A DNA stretch of 34,647 nucleotides from Flavobacterium sp. (GTDB taxonomy: Bacteria > Bacteroidota > Bacteroidia > Flavobacteriales > Flavobacteriaceae), in the NCBI GenBank assembly GCA_017995345.1, contig JAGOJA010000020.1:1-34647 (forward strand), given 5' to 3'. Positions within the stretch are counted from its first letter, which is position 1. Every line of letters begins with the position of its first letter. The notes under the pieces were generated by a model, which saw only the letters and a list, made by a program, of their open reading frames with translations, searched no databases and had not been told where the DNA came from. Shown piece after piece: positions 9,514-16,429 of this stretch. Made by a program: the position numbers and the translations under genes.

Positions 9514-11232
9514 ATGCAGCTTTACGATAACAAATATACTTTTATAAAAGACCTTGGCAACGGTGGATTTGGCAAGGTGTTTTTAGCGAAAGAAAAAGTT
9601 TCAAATCGCTTTGTGGCAATCAAGCAATTATTAAATACGAACAAATCAGAACAAGAAGATATAATCCACGAAATTGAAACAATTTCAAAGTTCGACAATC
9701 CCAATATTGTTACCTATTACCATCATTTTTGGGAAGACGAAGTACTATATTTAGTAATGGAATATTGTTCAGGTGGTAGTTTAAGAGATAAATTATCTTC
9801 CAATTCAATTACTACTTCAGAAACAATTGAATGGATACAAACATTAGCTTCGTGTTTAAGAATAATTCATAAAAAAGGTATAATTCATCACGACATCAAA
9901 CCAGATAATATTGTTTTCTCTCAAAACGGAACAATTAAAATTGCTGATTTTGGTGTAGCAAACAAAAACATTGGTACAAGAGCATATATGAGCCCAGAAG
10001 CTTTTAGCTGGGATGTAGATAGTACAAATGATCCAAGAATTGATATTTATGCTTTAGGAGTTACGTTAATGGAATTATTATCCAAACAAAATCCATTTTC
10101 CGGTTTATCGAGAGAAGAAATCATTGAAAAACACCAATCAGCAGATTTTCCAATACTACAACTTCCAAATTGGCAACAAGAAATAATTTTAAAAGCAATC
10201 AATAAAACACCAGAACTAAGATTTCAGTTTATGATTGAATTGGAAGAAGCTTTAAAAGCCAAATCCGTTCCTATTATATTCAACAAAGACAATCTAAAAG
10301 CAGCCGAATTAATAGCATTAGCCGATAAAGCCTTAAAAACCAACAAGTGGCGAAATGCTTTAAAATTTTTAGAACTAGCTCACAAACAATACGACAACAA
10401 TGTTGCAGTATTACTAGCGTTAGGTAAATACAATTTAAGAATTCAAAAGATTGATGCAGCAAAAAGTTTTTATGAGAAAGCATTGAAACTCAATCCGAGA
10501 TTAGACGTTCAAAAAGACTTGGGTTGGATTAATTTAGAAGTAAAAAAATATCCAATTGCAATAGGATTATTATCAGACCATCTTCATAGAAACCCAGCAG
10601 ATTATGAAGCGTATAATCTATTAATTCGTTGTTATTACGAAACAGAAAGATACGAAACAGCAATGGAACTTTCCAAAATGATTATGGAAGCAAATCCATC
10701 TTTACCTTGTTTTGCAAATAATTATTTTATTGCTTTTGTGTTAAATAGTAATGGTAAATCAATTCCTCCAAAATCAAAATCAGAACAAAAAGACAATCCA
10801 TTTATTGAATATAATCTCTCTGTGGTTACCGAAGAAGAACTGAGCCATAATTTTAAGAAGAAACCAGCATTAAAATCAAAACTACTATTTATGGACTTTC
10901 AATTCAACACTTTGAAAGAAAATACAATAACAATATTAGAAACTAACAATAAAATAGACACTCCAAATTCATTCAATAATCCAATCTTAAAATTTGGAAG
11001 AGAAGAATACAATCAAAACGACATTCAAGTATCAGGTTCAAATGCAGTAAGTAGAAGACATTGTATTATTATCAACACTAAAGATAATGTTTGGTTATAT
11101 GATTTAGAGAGTACCGGAACAGAAATAAACGATACAATTGTAACCAATAAAATTCCTTTAATTGGTCACAACAAACTAAGAATAAAAGACATTTATTTTA
11201 CACTAACAACAGATAAAAGCAAACTACTATAA
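9514..11232 (+). CDS. Ser/Thr protein kinase with TPR and FHA domains
   Basis: This 572-aa protein is a eukaryote-like (Hanks-type) kinase, with no signal peptide or membrane span, so it is cytoplasmic. Kinase domain (about 8-255): Gly loop LGNGGFGKV (14-22), Lys37 in VAIK, catalytic loop HHDIKPDN (Asp127), DFG (Asp145) and SPE (about 161-163). The usual HRD is HHD, so this is a non-RD kinase, and only about 12 residues separate DFG from SPE, far fewer than in PknB. Residues about 262-400 hold TPR-like repeats (KALKLNP-type units). The C-terminus (about 495-572) is an FHA domain with KFGREE, SRRH and a STGTEIN turn, which binds phospho-Thr. It is the last gene of the cluster, 15 nt after the McrC-like gene. 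It probably regulates or triggers the system, perhaps by phosphorylating co-encoded proteins. Confidence 0.9.
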   Translation: MQLYDNKYTFIKDLGNGGFGKVFLAKEKVSNRFVAIKQLLNTNKSEQEDIIHEIETISKFDNPNIVTYYHHFWEDEVLYLVMEYCSGGSLRDKLSSNSITTSETIEWIQTLASCLRIIHKKGIIHHDIKPDNIVFSQNGTIKIADFGVANKNIGTRAYMSPEAFSWDVDSTNDPRIDIYALGVTLMELLSKQNPFSGLSREEIIEKHQSADFPILQLPNWQQEIILKAINKTPELRFQFMIELEEALKAKSVPIIFNKDNLKAAELIALADKALKTNKWRNALKFLELAHKQYDNNVAVLLALGKYNLRIQKIDAAKSFYEKALKLNPRLDVQKDLGWINLEVKKYPIAIGLLSDHLHRNPADYEAYNLLIRCYYETERYETAMELSKMIMEANPSLPCFANNYFIAFVLNSNGKSIPPKSKSEQKDNPFIEYNLSVVTEEELSHNFKKKPALKSKLLFMDFQFNTLKENTITILETNNKIDTPNSFNNPILKFGREEYNQNDIQVSGSNAVSRRHCIIINTKDNVWLYDLESTGTEINDTIVTNKIPLIGHNKLRIKDIYFTLTTDKSKLL

Positions 11233-11463
11233 ATAAATATGCTACAGTTACATACAATAAATCATAATTAACTATGCCATTATCTCATTCATCTGCACAA
11301 AATCTTCGTATTTCACCACTACAAAATTAGCTTTTGGACTTGCTGGAGATAGAAAACAATTCGTTCTGAATGCACTAATTATATTGCAAAATCAAGTTAT
11401 AAAGGTCAATTAATTGCTATTCTCAATAAGTATTTGACAAGATAATTGGAGTATGGTTTAACC
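11233..11463. other. Gene-poor border of the defence cluster with short coding relics
   Basis: Between the kinase stop and the promoter of the oxygenase gene there is no complete gene and no clear terminator. On the minus strand, a frame ending in TAG at about 11274-11276 can be read back for some 30 codons as protein-like sequence (PASPKANFVVVKYEDF, then QMNEIMA before the stop). It has no recognisable start. On the plus strand, a 26-codon frame ending near 11444 (NYIAKSSYKGQLIAILNKYL) also looks protein-like. These overlap, so at most one is a relic of a real gene. I do not recognise either. The stretch may mark where the cluster was inserted or trimmed. Confidence 0.35.
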
Positions 11464-11496
11464 TTGACTTTAATTTAAAATATTTTTCTACATTTG
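11464..11496 (+). promoter_or_regulatory. Bacteroidetes-type promoter for the 2OG-Fe(II) oxygenase gene
   Basis: TTG at 11464-11466 and TACATTTG at 11489-11496 fit the Bacteroidetes sigma-A consensus (TTG ... TAnnTTTG). The spacing is 22 nt, slightly longer than the usual 19 or so. It lies 44 nt before the ATG at 11540. Directly after it, GAGAAG (11499-11504) and CTTCTC (11511-11516) form a short perfect inverted repeat that would sit at the start of the mRNA. Confidence 0.65.
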
Positions 11497-11539
11497 TAGA
11501 GAAGTGAATGCTTCTCCAAGTTTTAAAAAATTATATACT

Positions 11540-12490
11540 ATGCAAAACATTCCTAGTGTTGACTTGCGTGATTTCCTTTCGGATGACCCGAAACGTAAAC
11601 AAAAATTTGTAAATGAAATCGGAAGTGCTTTTGAGGATATTGGCTTCGTAGCGTTAAAAGGACATTTTTTAGACGACCAGTTGGTTGACGAATTGTATGG
11701 TGAAATCAAAAAATTTTTCACATTACCTTTAGAAACAAAACGTAGTTATGAAATCCCTGGAATTGGAGGACAAAGAGGTTATGTTTCTTTTGGAACAGAG
11801 CACGCCAAAGGCAGAAAAGAAGGAGATTTAAAGGAGTTTTGGCACTTTGGACAATATGTGCCTGCAGATTCAAAATATGAAGCTGAGTATCCAGAAAACG
11901 TTAAAGTAAAAGAACTTCCCCGTTTTAATGCTGTAGGTAAAGAAGCCTATCAAATGCTAGAAAAAACTGGCGTTTATGTTTTAAGAGCTTTGGCTTTACA
12001 CCTTGGCTTAGATGAATTTTATTTTGACCAGTATGCCAAAGACGGAAATTCAATCTTACGACCTATACATTACCCACCAATCACAGCTGAACCGGCTAAT
12101 GCGATTCGTGCTGCTGCGCATGGTGATATCAATTTGATTACTTTATTGATGGGAGCCCAAGGAAAAGGACTACAAGTACAAAAGCACAACGGAGAATGGA
12201 TTGATGCCATTGCTGAATCGGATGAATTAGTTATCAATGTGGGGGATATGTTATCACGTCATACGAATAACAAATTGAAATCTACTATTCATCAAGTAGT
12301 CAACCCACCAAGAGAATTATGGGGAACTTCCCGTTATTCTATTCCGTTTTTTATGCATCCGATAAGCGACATGAAATTAGATTGTTTGGAAAACTGTATT
12401 GATGATGAACATCCAAAACAATTTGAAGACACTACTGCGGGGGCCTATTTATATGAACGCTTAGTAGATTTAGGATTAATCAAAAAATAA
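11540..12490 (+). CDS. 2-oxoglutarate/Fe(II)-dependent dioxygenase, isopenicillin N synthase-like family
   Basis: This 316-aa protein starts at ATG 11540 (MQNIPSVDLRDFL). The frame is open back to a GTG at 11504, but that codon lies within 10 nt of the promoter -7 element, so the ATG is chosen. The N-terminal DIOX_N-type region (SAFEDIGFVALKGH, about 29-45) is followed by the jelly-roll core with the iron triad His194-x-Asp196 (AAHGDINLITLL) and His251 (STIHQVV). Arg265 in SRYSIPFF is the RxS 2-oxoglutarate carboxylate clamp. Such enzymes couple decarboxylation of 2-oxoglutarate to oxidation of a small molecule; the substrate here is unknown. It has its own promoter and a strong terminator at 12515-12547, so it is monocistronic. 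Confidence 0.9.
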   Translation: MQNIPSVDLRDFLSDDPKRKQKFVNEIGSAFEDIGFVALKGHFLDDQLVDELYGEIKKFFTLPLETKRSYEIPGIGGQRGYVSFGTEHAKGRKEGDLKEFWHFGQYVPADSKYEAEYPENVKVKELPRFNAVGKEAYQMLEKTGVYVLRALALHLGLDEFYFDQYAKDGNSILRPIHYPPITAEPANAIRAAAHGDINLITLLMGAQGKGLQVQKHNGEWIDAIAESDELVINVGDMLSRHTNNKLKSTIHQVVNPPRELWGTSRYSIPFFMHPISDMKLDCLENCIDDEHPKQFEDTTAGAYLYERLVDLGLIKK

Positions 12491-12514
12491 TTCTTAATTT
12501 TACGTCTAGTAATT

Positions 12515-12547
12515 AAAAGACATTGAGTTTACTTAATGTCTTTTTTT
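12515..12547 (+). terminator. Rho-independent terminator after the dioxygenase gene
   Basis: There is a perfect 10-bp stem, AAAAGACATT (12515-12524) with AATGTCTTTT (12535-12544 including part of the T tract), and a 10-nt loop, followed by a run of T. It lies 25 nt after the stop at 12490. Confidence 0.85.
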
Positions 12548-12606
12548 CTTTTTGTTCAACATTGAAGCACTAAAAGAGCAGCTTTGATAGATTGAAAGAG
12601 AAATTG

Positions 12607-12646
12607 AACACGGATAACACTGATTTAAATCCGCATTATCTGCGTT
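12607..12646. repeat. Imperfect palindromic intergenic element
   Basis: The left arm AACACGGATAACACTGAT and the right arm TCCGCATTATCTGCGTT form an imperfect inverted repeat around a TTTAAA core. The ATCCGTGTTATC/AATCTGCGTT wording is of a kind I associate with dispersed intergenic repeats in Flavobacterium and relatives. Only one copy is in this window. Confidence 0.4.
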
Positions 12647-12685
12647 CCATTAAAACGACATGAAAGCAGTATTAAAACATAAACT

Positions 12686-13015
12686 ATGGACTTACAAGAC
12701 CAATTAAAAAATCTTTTTCCTGATCACGAACCATTACCTGAAGGACCTATCGAAGCAGTGGCGCACGAATTATACATTCAAAAAGAACCTATGATTTGCA
12801 AATTCGAAAAACGAAAAGGAAAAGCAACCACTATAATCGAGGGTTATGAAGGAACCGACGAAGATTTTAAAATTTTGGCCAAAGAAATCAAAATCAAATT
12901 GAGTGTTGGCGGAACGTTCAAAGACGATTCTATTATCATTCAAGGGGATTATCGCGATAAAATAATGGCTATTCTAAAAGAAAAAGGCTTTAAAGTAAAA
13001 CGTGTTGGAGGCTAG
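12686..13015 (+). CDS. yciH: SUI1/YciH-like translation initiation factor (eIF1 homologue)
   Basis: This 109-aa protein fits the SUI1/eIF1 fold, the family of E. coli YciH. The SUI1 domain covers about residues 35-109: KFEKRKGKATTIIEGYEG, then the conserved glycine-rich loop KLSVGGTFKDDSIIIQGDYR (about 70-89) and a terminal helix ending in VKRVGG. Length matches the family (about 105-115 aa). Bacterial members bind the small ribosomal subunit and influence start-codon fidelity in vitro; their cellular role is not firmly known. The gene stands alone between the dioxygenase terminator and the nucleoside phosphorylase gene (63 nt gap). Confidence 0.9.
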   Translation: MDLQDQLKNLFPDHEPLPEGPIEAVAHELYIQKEPMICKFEKRKGKATTIIEGYEGTDEDFKILAKEIKIKLSVGGTFKDDSIIIQGDYRDKIMAILKEKGFKVKRVGG

Positions 13016-13078
13016 AAAAAGTATTCAATAATTAGTGTTCAGTGGAGCAACTTTAATCCTTAAAATTAAAAAAAAACA

Positions 13079-13948
13079 ATGATACAATCATCCGAATTAA
13101 TATTAAATCCTGACGGTAGCGTCTACCATTTAAATTTAAAACCAGAACATATTGCACACGATATCATTTTTGTAGGTGATCAAAATCGTGTGGAGAAAAT
13201 CACTCAATTTTTTGACAGCATCGAATTTTCGACTCAAAAAAGAGAATTCAAAACCCAAACCGGGATTTTTAAAGGCAAACGAATTACGGTAATGTCTACA
13301 GGAATTGGTCCAGATAATATTGATATCGTTATCAACGAACTCGATGCCTTAGTCAATATCGATTTGCAAACCCGTAAGCCAAAAGAAAACCTGACTTCTT
13401 TGAACATTATTCGTATTGGAACTTCAGGCTCTTTACAAGCGGATATTCCGGTAGATAGTTTTGTAATGGCAAAATTTGGATTGGGATTAGACAACATGCT
13501 GCGCTCCTATTTGATCGACGAAGTTTCGATTCCTGAAATGGAAGATGCTTTTGTAAAACACACCAATTGGGATTTGAGTAAAGGAAAACCATGCGTGATT
13601 GCTTGTTCCAAAAAACTAGAAAAAATATTCGAAAGCGATAAAATACACAAAGGAATTACCGCAACAGCTGGTGGTTTTTACGGTCCTCAAGGCCGTGTAT
13701 TGCGATTGAATATTCAAGATGAAGAATTGAATGCTAAAATGGATAATTTTGAATTTGGTGACAACCGAATCACAAACTTAGAAATGGAAACTTCAGCAAT
13801 TTATGGGCTTTCGGCACTTTTAGGACATCATGGATTGTCATTAAACGCGATAATTGCCAACCGTGCTTCGGGAACTTTTAGTGCAGATCCTTACAAAGCA
13901 GTCGATGAATTGATTGCTTACGCCTTGGATAAATTAGCGAATCAATAA
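13079..13948 (+). CDS. Nucleoside phosphorylase (uridine/purine nucleoside phosphorylase family)
   Basis: This 289-aa PNP/UDP-fold enzyme cleaves a ribonucleoside with phosphate to free base and ribose-1-phosphate, in nucleoside salvage. The N-terminal block carries the phosphate-loop sequence FVGDQNRVEKI (about 31-41) and VMSTGIGPDNIDIVINEL (about 71-88). IIRIGTSGSLQADIPVDS (about 110-127) is the family's conserved GT-S-G-L segment. The C-terminal NLEMETSAIYGLSALLG (about 234-250) has the ribose-binding MExE/S motif. Substrate preference (uridine or purine) is not certain; the family most often annotated in Bacteroidetes is uridine phosphorylase-like. Preceded by an A-rich leader, it probably has its own promoter, not clearly seen. 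Confidence 0.87.
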   Translation: MIQSSELILNPDGSVYHLNLKPEHIAHDIIFVGDQNRVEKITQFFDSIEFSTQKREFKTQTGIFKGKRITVMSTGIGPDNIDIVINELDALVNIDLQTRKPKENLTSLNIIRIGTSGSLQADIPVDSFVMAKFGLGLDNMLRSYLIDEVSIPEMEDAFVKHTNWDLSKGKPCVIACSKKLEKIFESDKIHKGITATAGGFYGPQGRVLRLNIQDEELNAKMDNFEFGDNRITNLEMETSAIYGLSALLGHHGLSLNAIIANRASGTFSADPYKAVDELIAYALDKLANQ

Positions 13949-13968
13949 TAGAAAGTTCATTTTATTTT

Positions 13969-14070
13969 GGAGCTGATTCCTGCTCTACACTGTATCTTTT
14001 ATGCTGTCTAAAAATTGCTGAGTTCCTCGCAATGACAGCACAAAAGGATGCCGTTTCGATCAGGGCTAAA
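13969..14070. repeat. Nested palindromic repeat (REP-like, Flavobacterium type)
   Basis: The outer ends read GGAGCTGATTCCTGCT at the left and, on the opposite strand from the right, TTTAGCCCTGATCG. Inside, ATCTTTTATGCTGTC pairs with GACAGCACAAAAGGAT, so a long hairpin forms with TGCTGTC (14002-14008) and GACAGCA (14034-14040) perfectly complementary. Its loop contains ATTGC (14014-14018) and GCAAT (14029-14033). On the minus strand the inner part reads GTCATTGCGAGGAACTCAGC, which resembles the widespread CATTGCGAGGA repeat. Both the outer and the inner wording match repeats I know from Flavobacterium intergenic regions. It separates the nucleoside phosphorylase gene from the GNAT relic. Confidence 0.6.
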
Positions 14071-14099
14071 CCGTTCAACATCAAATTTTCAATAAAAGC

Positions 14100-14294
14100 A
14101 TGAATCTTATTTTAGAAACGGACCGATTTTTACTAAGAAAAATACTGCTTCCCGATGCCGAAACTTTATTTGAAATAAACTAAGGTTCATCATCAAAAGG
14201 AATAGTAGAAAAAATTGGACTGAAAATGACCGAACAATACATGGAAGACGGCGTTGCTTGGAATTCGTACGAAATAAAAAACCCCAACCTATAA
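14100..14294 (+). pseudogene. GNAT acetyltransferase relic with internal deletion
   Basis: ATG 14100 opens a RimJ/RimL-type GNAT N-terminus (MNLILETDRFLLRKILLPDA...), which stops at TAA 14181-14183 after 27 codons. In the same frame directly after the stop, the typical GNAT C-terminus continues (SSSKGIVEKIGLKMTEQ, then EDGVAWNSYEIKNPNL) to TAA 14292-14294. The middle of the enzyme (about 110 residues, including the acetyl-CoA loop) is missing, so this is a deletion pseudogene in which the junction also created the stop codon. Its final TAA overlaps the ATG of the next gene (TAATG), showing the two were once translationally coupled. Confidence 0.75.
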
Positions 14295-15145
14295 TGAAAA
14301 CAATAAAAATAGCCGGAGTTCCGGAACATTTTAATCTTCCTTGGTATTTGTCAATAGAAAACGGAGATTTCGAAAACCAAAATATCGATTTACAATGGAC
14401 TGATGTTCCCGAAGGAACCGGAAAAATGTGTCAAATGCTTCGTGAAGGCGAAACGGATATTGCCGTAATTCTAACCGAAGGAATCGTAAAAGATATCGTT
14501 GCCGGAAATCCGAGTAAAATAGTTCAGGTATATGTAGAAAGCCCTTTAATTTGGGGGATTCACGTGGCAGAAAAATCAAATTACAAAACATTAGCCGACT
14601 TAGAAAACACCAAAGTAGCGATTTCTAGATTGGGTTCTGGCTCGCAATTAATGGCGTATGTCAATGCCAATAATCAAGGTTGGAAAACAGAGAATCTTCA
14701 GTTCGAAATCGTAAATACAATTGATGGCGCAGTCGAAGCTTTGACAAACGGAACCGCTGATTATTTCATGTGGGAACGTTTTATGACCAAACCATTAGTT
14801 GATAAAGGTATGTTCCGCAGAGTTGCTGACTGTCCTACACCTTGGCCTTGTTTTGTAATTGCGGTTCGTGAAGAAGTTTTAGAAAAAAATCCCGACCTTA
14901 TTTCAAAAATTCTTTCCATCATTAATCAAACAACAGAGGAGTTCAAAGATATTCCTAGTATTGACAAGACTTTGGCTCTAAAATTCCATCAAAAAATTGA
15001 AGATATTCAAGAATGGTTGTCATTGACAGAATGGTCTCAAAAATCACCATCAGCAGAAATGTTAAACAAAGTTCAAAATCAACTTTTTCAACTTAAAATT
15101 ATCGATAAAAAAGGTACTTTTGAGAACATCGTAAAAACAGTATAG
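14294..15145 (+). CDS. Periplasmic-binding-fold (NMT1/SsuA-like) substrate-binding protein, cytoplasmic form
   Basis: The gene starts at ATG 14294, which overlaps the stop of the GNAT relic; the TTG at 14258 lies within the relic and is rejected. The 283-aa product has the type 2 substrate-binding fold used by nitrate/sulfonate/thiamine-precursor ABC systems: IKIAGVPEHFNLPWYLSIE at the N-terminus, then DIAVILTEGIVKDIVAGNPS (about 54-73), YKTLADLENTKVAISRLGSGS (about 97-117) and DGAVEALTNGTADYFMWER (about 143-161). There is no signal peptide or lipobox, and no permease or ATPase gene beside it, so it may be a soluble binding protein or an enzyme-like relative rather than part of an importer. 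A hairpin at 15133-15157 overlaps its stop. Confidence 0.8.
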   Translation: MKTIKIAGVPEHFNLPWYLSIENGDFENQNIDLQWTDVPEGTGKMCQMLREGETDIAVILTEGIVKDIVAGNPSKIVQVYVESPLIWGIHVAEKSNYKTLADLENTKVAISRLGSGSQLMAYVNANNQGWKTENLQFEIVNTIDGAVEALTNGTADYFMWERFMTKPLVDKGMFRRVADCPTPWPCFVIAVREEVLEKNPDLISKILSIINQTTEEFKDIPSIDKTLALKFHQKIEDIQEWLSLTEWSQKSPSAEMLNKVQNQLFQLKIIDKKGTFENIVKTV

Positions 15146-15157
15146 ACCACTGTTTTT
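15133..15157 (+). terminator. Hairpin with T tract at the end of the binding-protein gene
   Basis: AAAAACAGT (15133-15141) and ACTGTTTTT (15149-15157) form a perfect 9-bp stem with a 7-nt loop that contains the stop codon. The stem is GC-poor, so it may be a weak or partial terminator before the next gene (start 15167). Confidence 0.5.
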
Positions 15158-15166
15158 ATTTTCATT

Positions 15167-16099
15167 ATGATAAAAATAAAAGAAATTAATTTTCAGGCAC
15201 TTAAACAAAAATTTCAGGTCAAAAAACCATGGGATGATGTTATCATTTTTGTACTGAATATATTGATTGCCATACCTCTTTTTATCATTCTGCATCAAAA
15301 TTTAATTAACCCCAACTGGTATCTTAATATTGACAGAGTCATTCTTTTTATAGCAATGGTGGTTATTATTCAGATTATTCTTCGATTTCTGCGAACGATA
15401 ATTATTTTTTGTATTGTCCTATATGTGTTGGTTTTAGCCTACGGTTCTACTATTGGAAATTATGGATTTAACAGCGTTTATGAAGATTATAATTCAATCA
15501 TGTACACGATGTCTGACAATCCCTATCCACAGGATATTATTATAGCCAAGTTGCTCCCGTTTCCCAATAAATCAAAAATTATCAATGCCATAGAATATGA
15601 GAATTCTAAAATCAGGAATTTTGCTGTTATGGCGACCACAAAACATTTTAAAAACATAAAAGGGTATTCTGATTACCGAACAATTATTCAGTGTTTTGCT
15701 GTTTTTAAGGAAATAAACAGCCGTTGGAACTATGTGAGTGACCCAAAAGCACACGATTATATTGCTACAGCTACGGAATCACTACTTTATTTTTCGGGCG
15801 ATTGTGATGATCATTCGATTTTAATGGCTGCAAGCATTAGAGCTATTGGAGGAACTCCCCGATTGATACATACCAAAGGGCACATATATCCTGAAATACT
15901 CATAGGATCGCAAGCTGATTTAGAAAAAGTAAACTTTCTAATCAAAAATGTATTATTCCCAATTGAAAGTAAGGATAAAAAACTCTTTTATCATGTGGAT
16001 GAACGCGGTCAAATCTGGATGAATCTCGATTACACGGCCAAATATCCCGGCGGCCCTTTTATGTCGGAAGAAATTTTAGGTGCCTTGACATTGGATTGA
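15167..16099 (+). CDS. Membrane-anchored transglutaminase-like protein
   Basis: This 310-aa protein has two or three N-terminal hydrophobic segments (about 25-45, 57-95), then a soluble domain with the transglutaminase/cysteine-protease-like triad: Cys213 in SGDCDDHSILMAASIRAIGG, His239 in KGHIYPEI and Asp288 in NLDYTAKYPGGP. Such domains can crosslink, cleave or deamidate proteins or peptides; the substrate here is unknown. The start ATG lies 21 nt after the binding-protein stop, so the two may be partly co-transcribed despite the hairpin between them. No close partner of known function is nearby. Confidence 0.82.
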   Translation: MIKIKEINFQALKQKFQVKKPWDDVIIFVLNILIAIPLFIILHQNLINPNWYLNIDRVILFIAMVVIIQIILRFLRTIIIFCIVLYVLVLAYGSTIGNYGFNSVYEDYNSIMYTMSDNPYPQDIIIAKLLPFPNKSKIINAIEYENSKIRNFAVMATTKHFKNIKGYSDYRTIIQCFAVFKEINSRWNYVSDPKAHDYIATATESLLYFSGDCDDHSILMAASIRAIGGTPRLIHTKGHIYPEILIGSQADLEKVNFLIKNVLFPIESKDKKLFYHVDERGQIWMNLDYTAKYPGGPFMSEEILGALTLD

Positions 16100-16163
16100 T
16101 CTCTTATTCTTCTAAACTCTAAAAAAATCATTTTCGCTAGTCATTTTCGATAAAAAAAGACAT

Positions 16164-16194
16164 AAAAAAACTCCTTAATTTCTTAAGGAGTTTT
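16164..16194 (-). terminator. Terminator of tRNA-Val (also convergent for the transglutaminase-like gene)
   Basis: AAAACTCCTTA (16167-16177) and TAAGGAGTTTT (16184-16194) form an 11-bp stem with a 6-nt loop. On the minus strand the stem is followed by seven T (16164-16170 as A on plus). It begins 1-2 nt after the tRNA 3' end, so it is the tRNA terminator; on the plus strand it also has four T. Confidence 0.8.
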
Positions 16195-16195
16195 G

Positions 16196-16270
16196 TGGGC
16201 GATGAGGGGTTCGAACCCCCGACCCCCTCGGTGTAAACGAGGTGCTCTGAACCAGCTGAGCTAATCGCCC
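16196..16270 (-). tRNA. tRNA-Val (anticodon TAC)
   Basis: Read on the minus strand, the acceptor stem GGGCGAT pairs perfectly with ATCGCCC. The D arm contains AGCTCAGCTGGT, the anticodon arm is CCTCG-TTTACAC-CGAGG with anticodon TAC (valine, GTA codons), and the T arm contains the GGTTCGAACC core. The discriminator base is A, as expected for valine; CCA is not encoded. Length is 75 nt with no variable-arm expansion. Confidence 0.97.
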
Positions 16271-16304
16271 TTTCGGATTGCAATGTCTTGCGTTATTGCA
16301 AGTG

Positions 16305-16334
16305 CAAATATACAGCTAGAAATGGTATTTGCAA
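16305..16334 (-). promoter_or_regulatory. Promoter of tRNA-Val
   Basis: On the minus strand, TTG (16334-16332), exactly 19 nt, then TATATTTG (16312-16305) matches the Bacteroidetes promoter consensus. The -7 element ends 35 nt before the mature tRNA 5' end. Confidence 0.75.
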
Positions 16335-16429
16335 GTACTTTTTGAAAATAAATCAATATATTTTTATTTAATTTTGTTTAAATACTCTTTTACAGCATTT
16401 TAAATAAAAAATGAATCTGTGTCATTTTT

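Noticed and set aside
11504-11539. N-terminal extension of the oxygenase from GTG 11504
   Set aside because: It lies almost on the promoter -7 element and inside the hairpin; the ATG at 11540 starts the family-typical N-terminus.
14258-14293. Start of the binding-protein gene at TTG 14258
   Set aside because: These bases are the end of the GNAT relic in another frame; ATG 14294 gives the expected start of the fold.
16196-16270. tRNA-Val as the attachment site of the defence cluster
   Set aside because: The cluster ends nearly 5 kb away with housekeeping genes between, no integrase is in the window, and I saw no second copy of the tRNA 3' end near the cluster.
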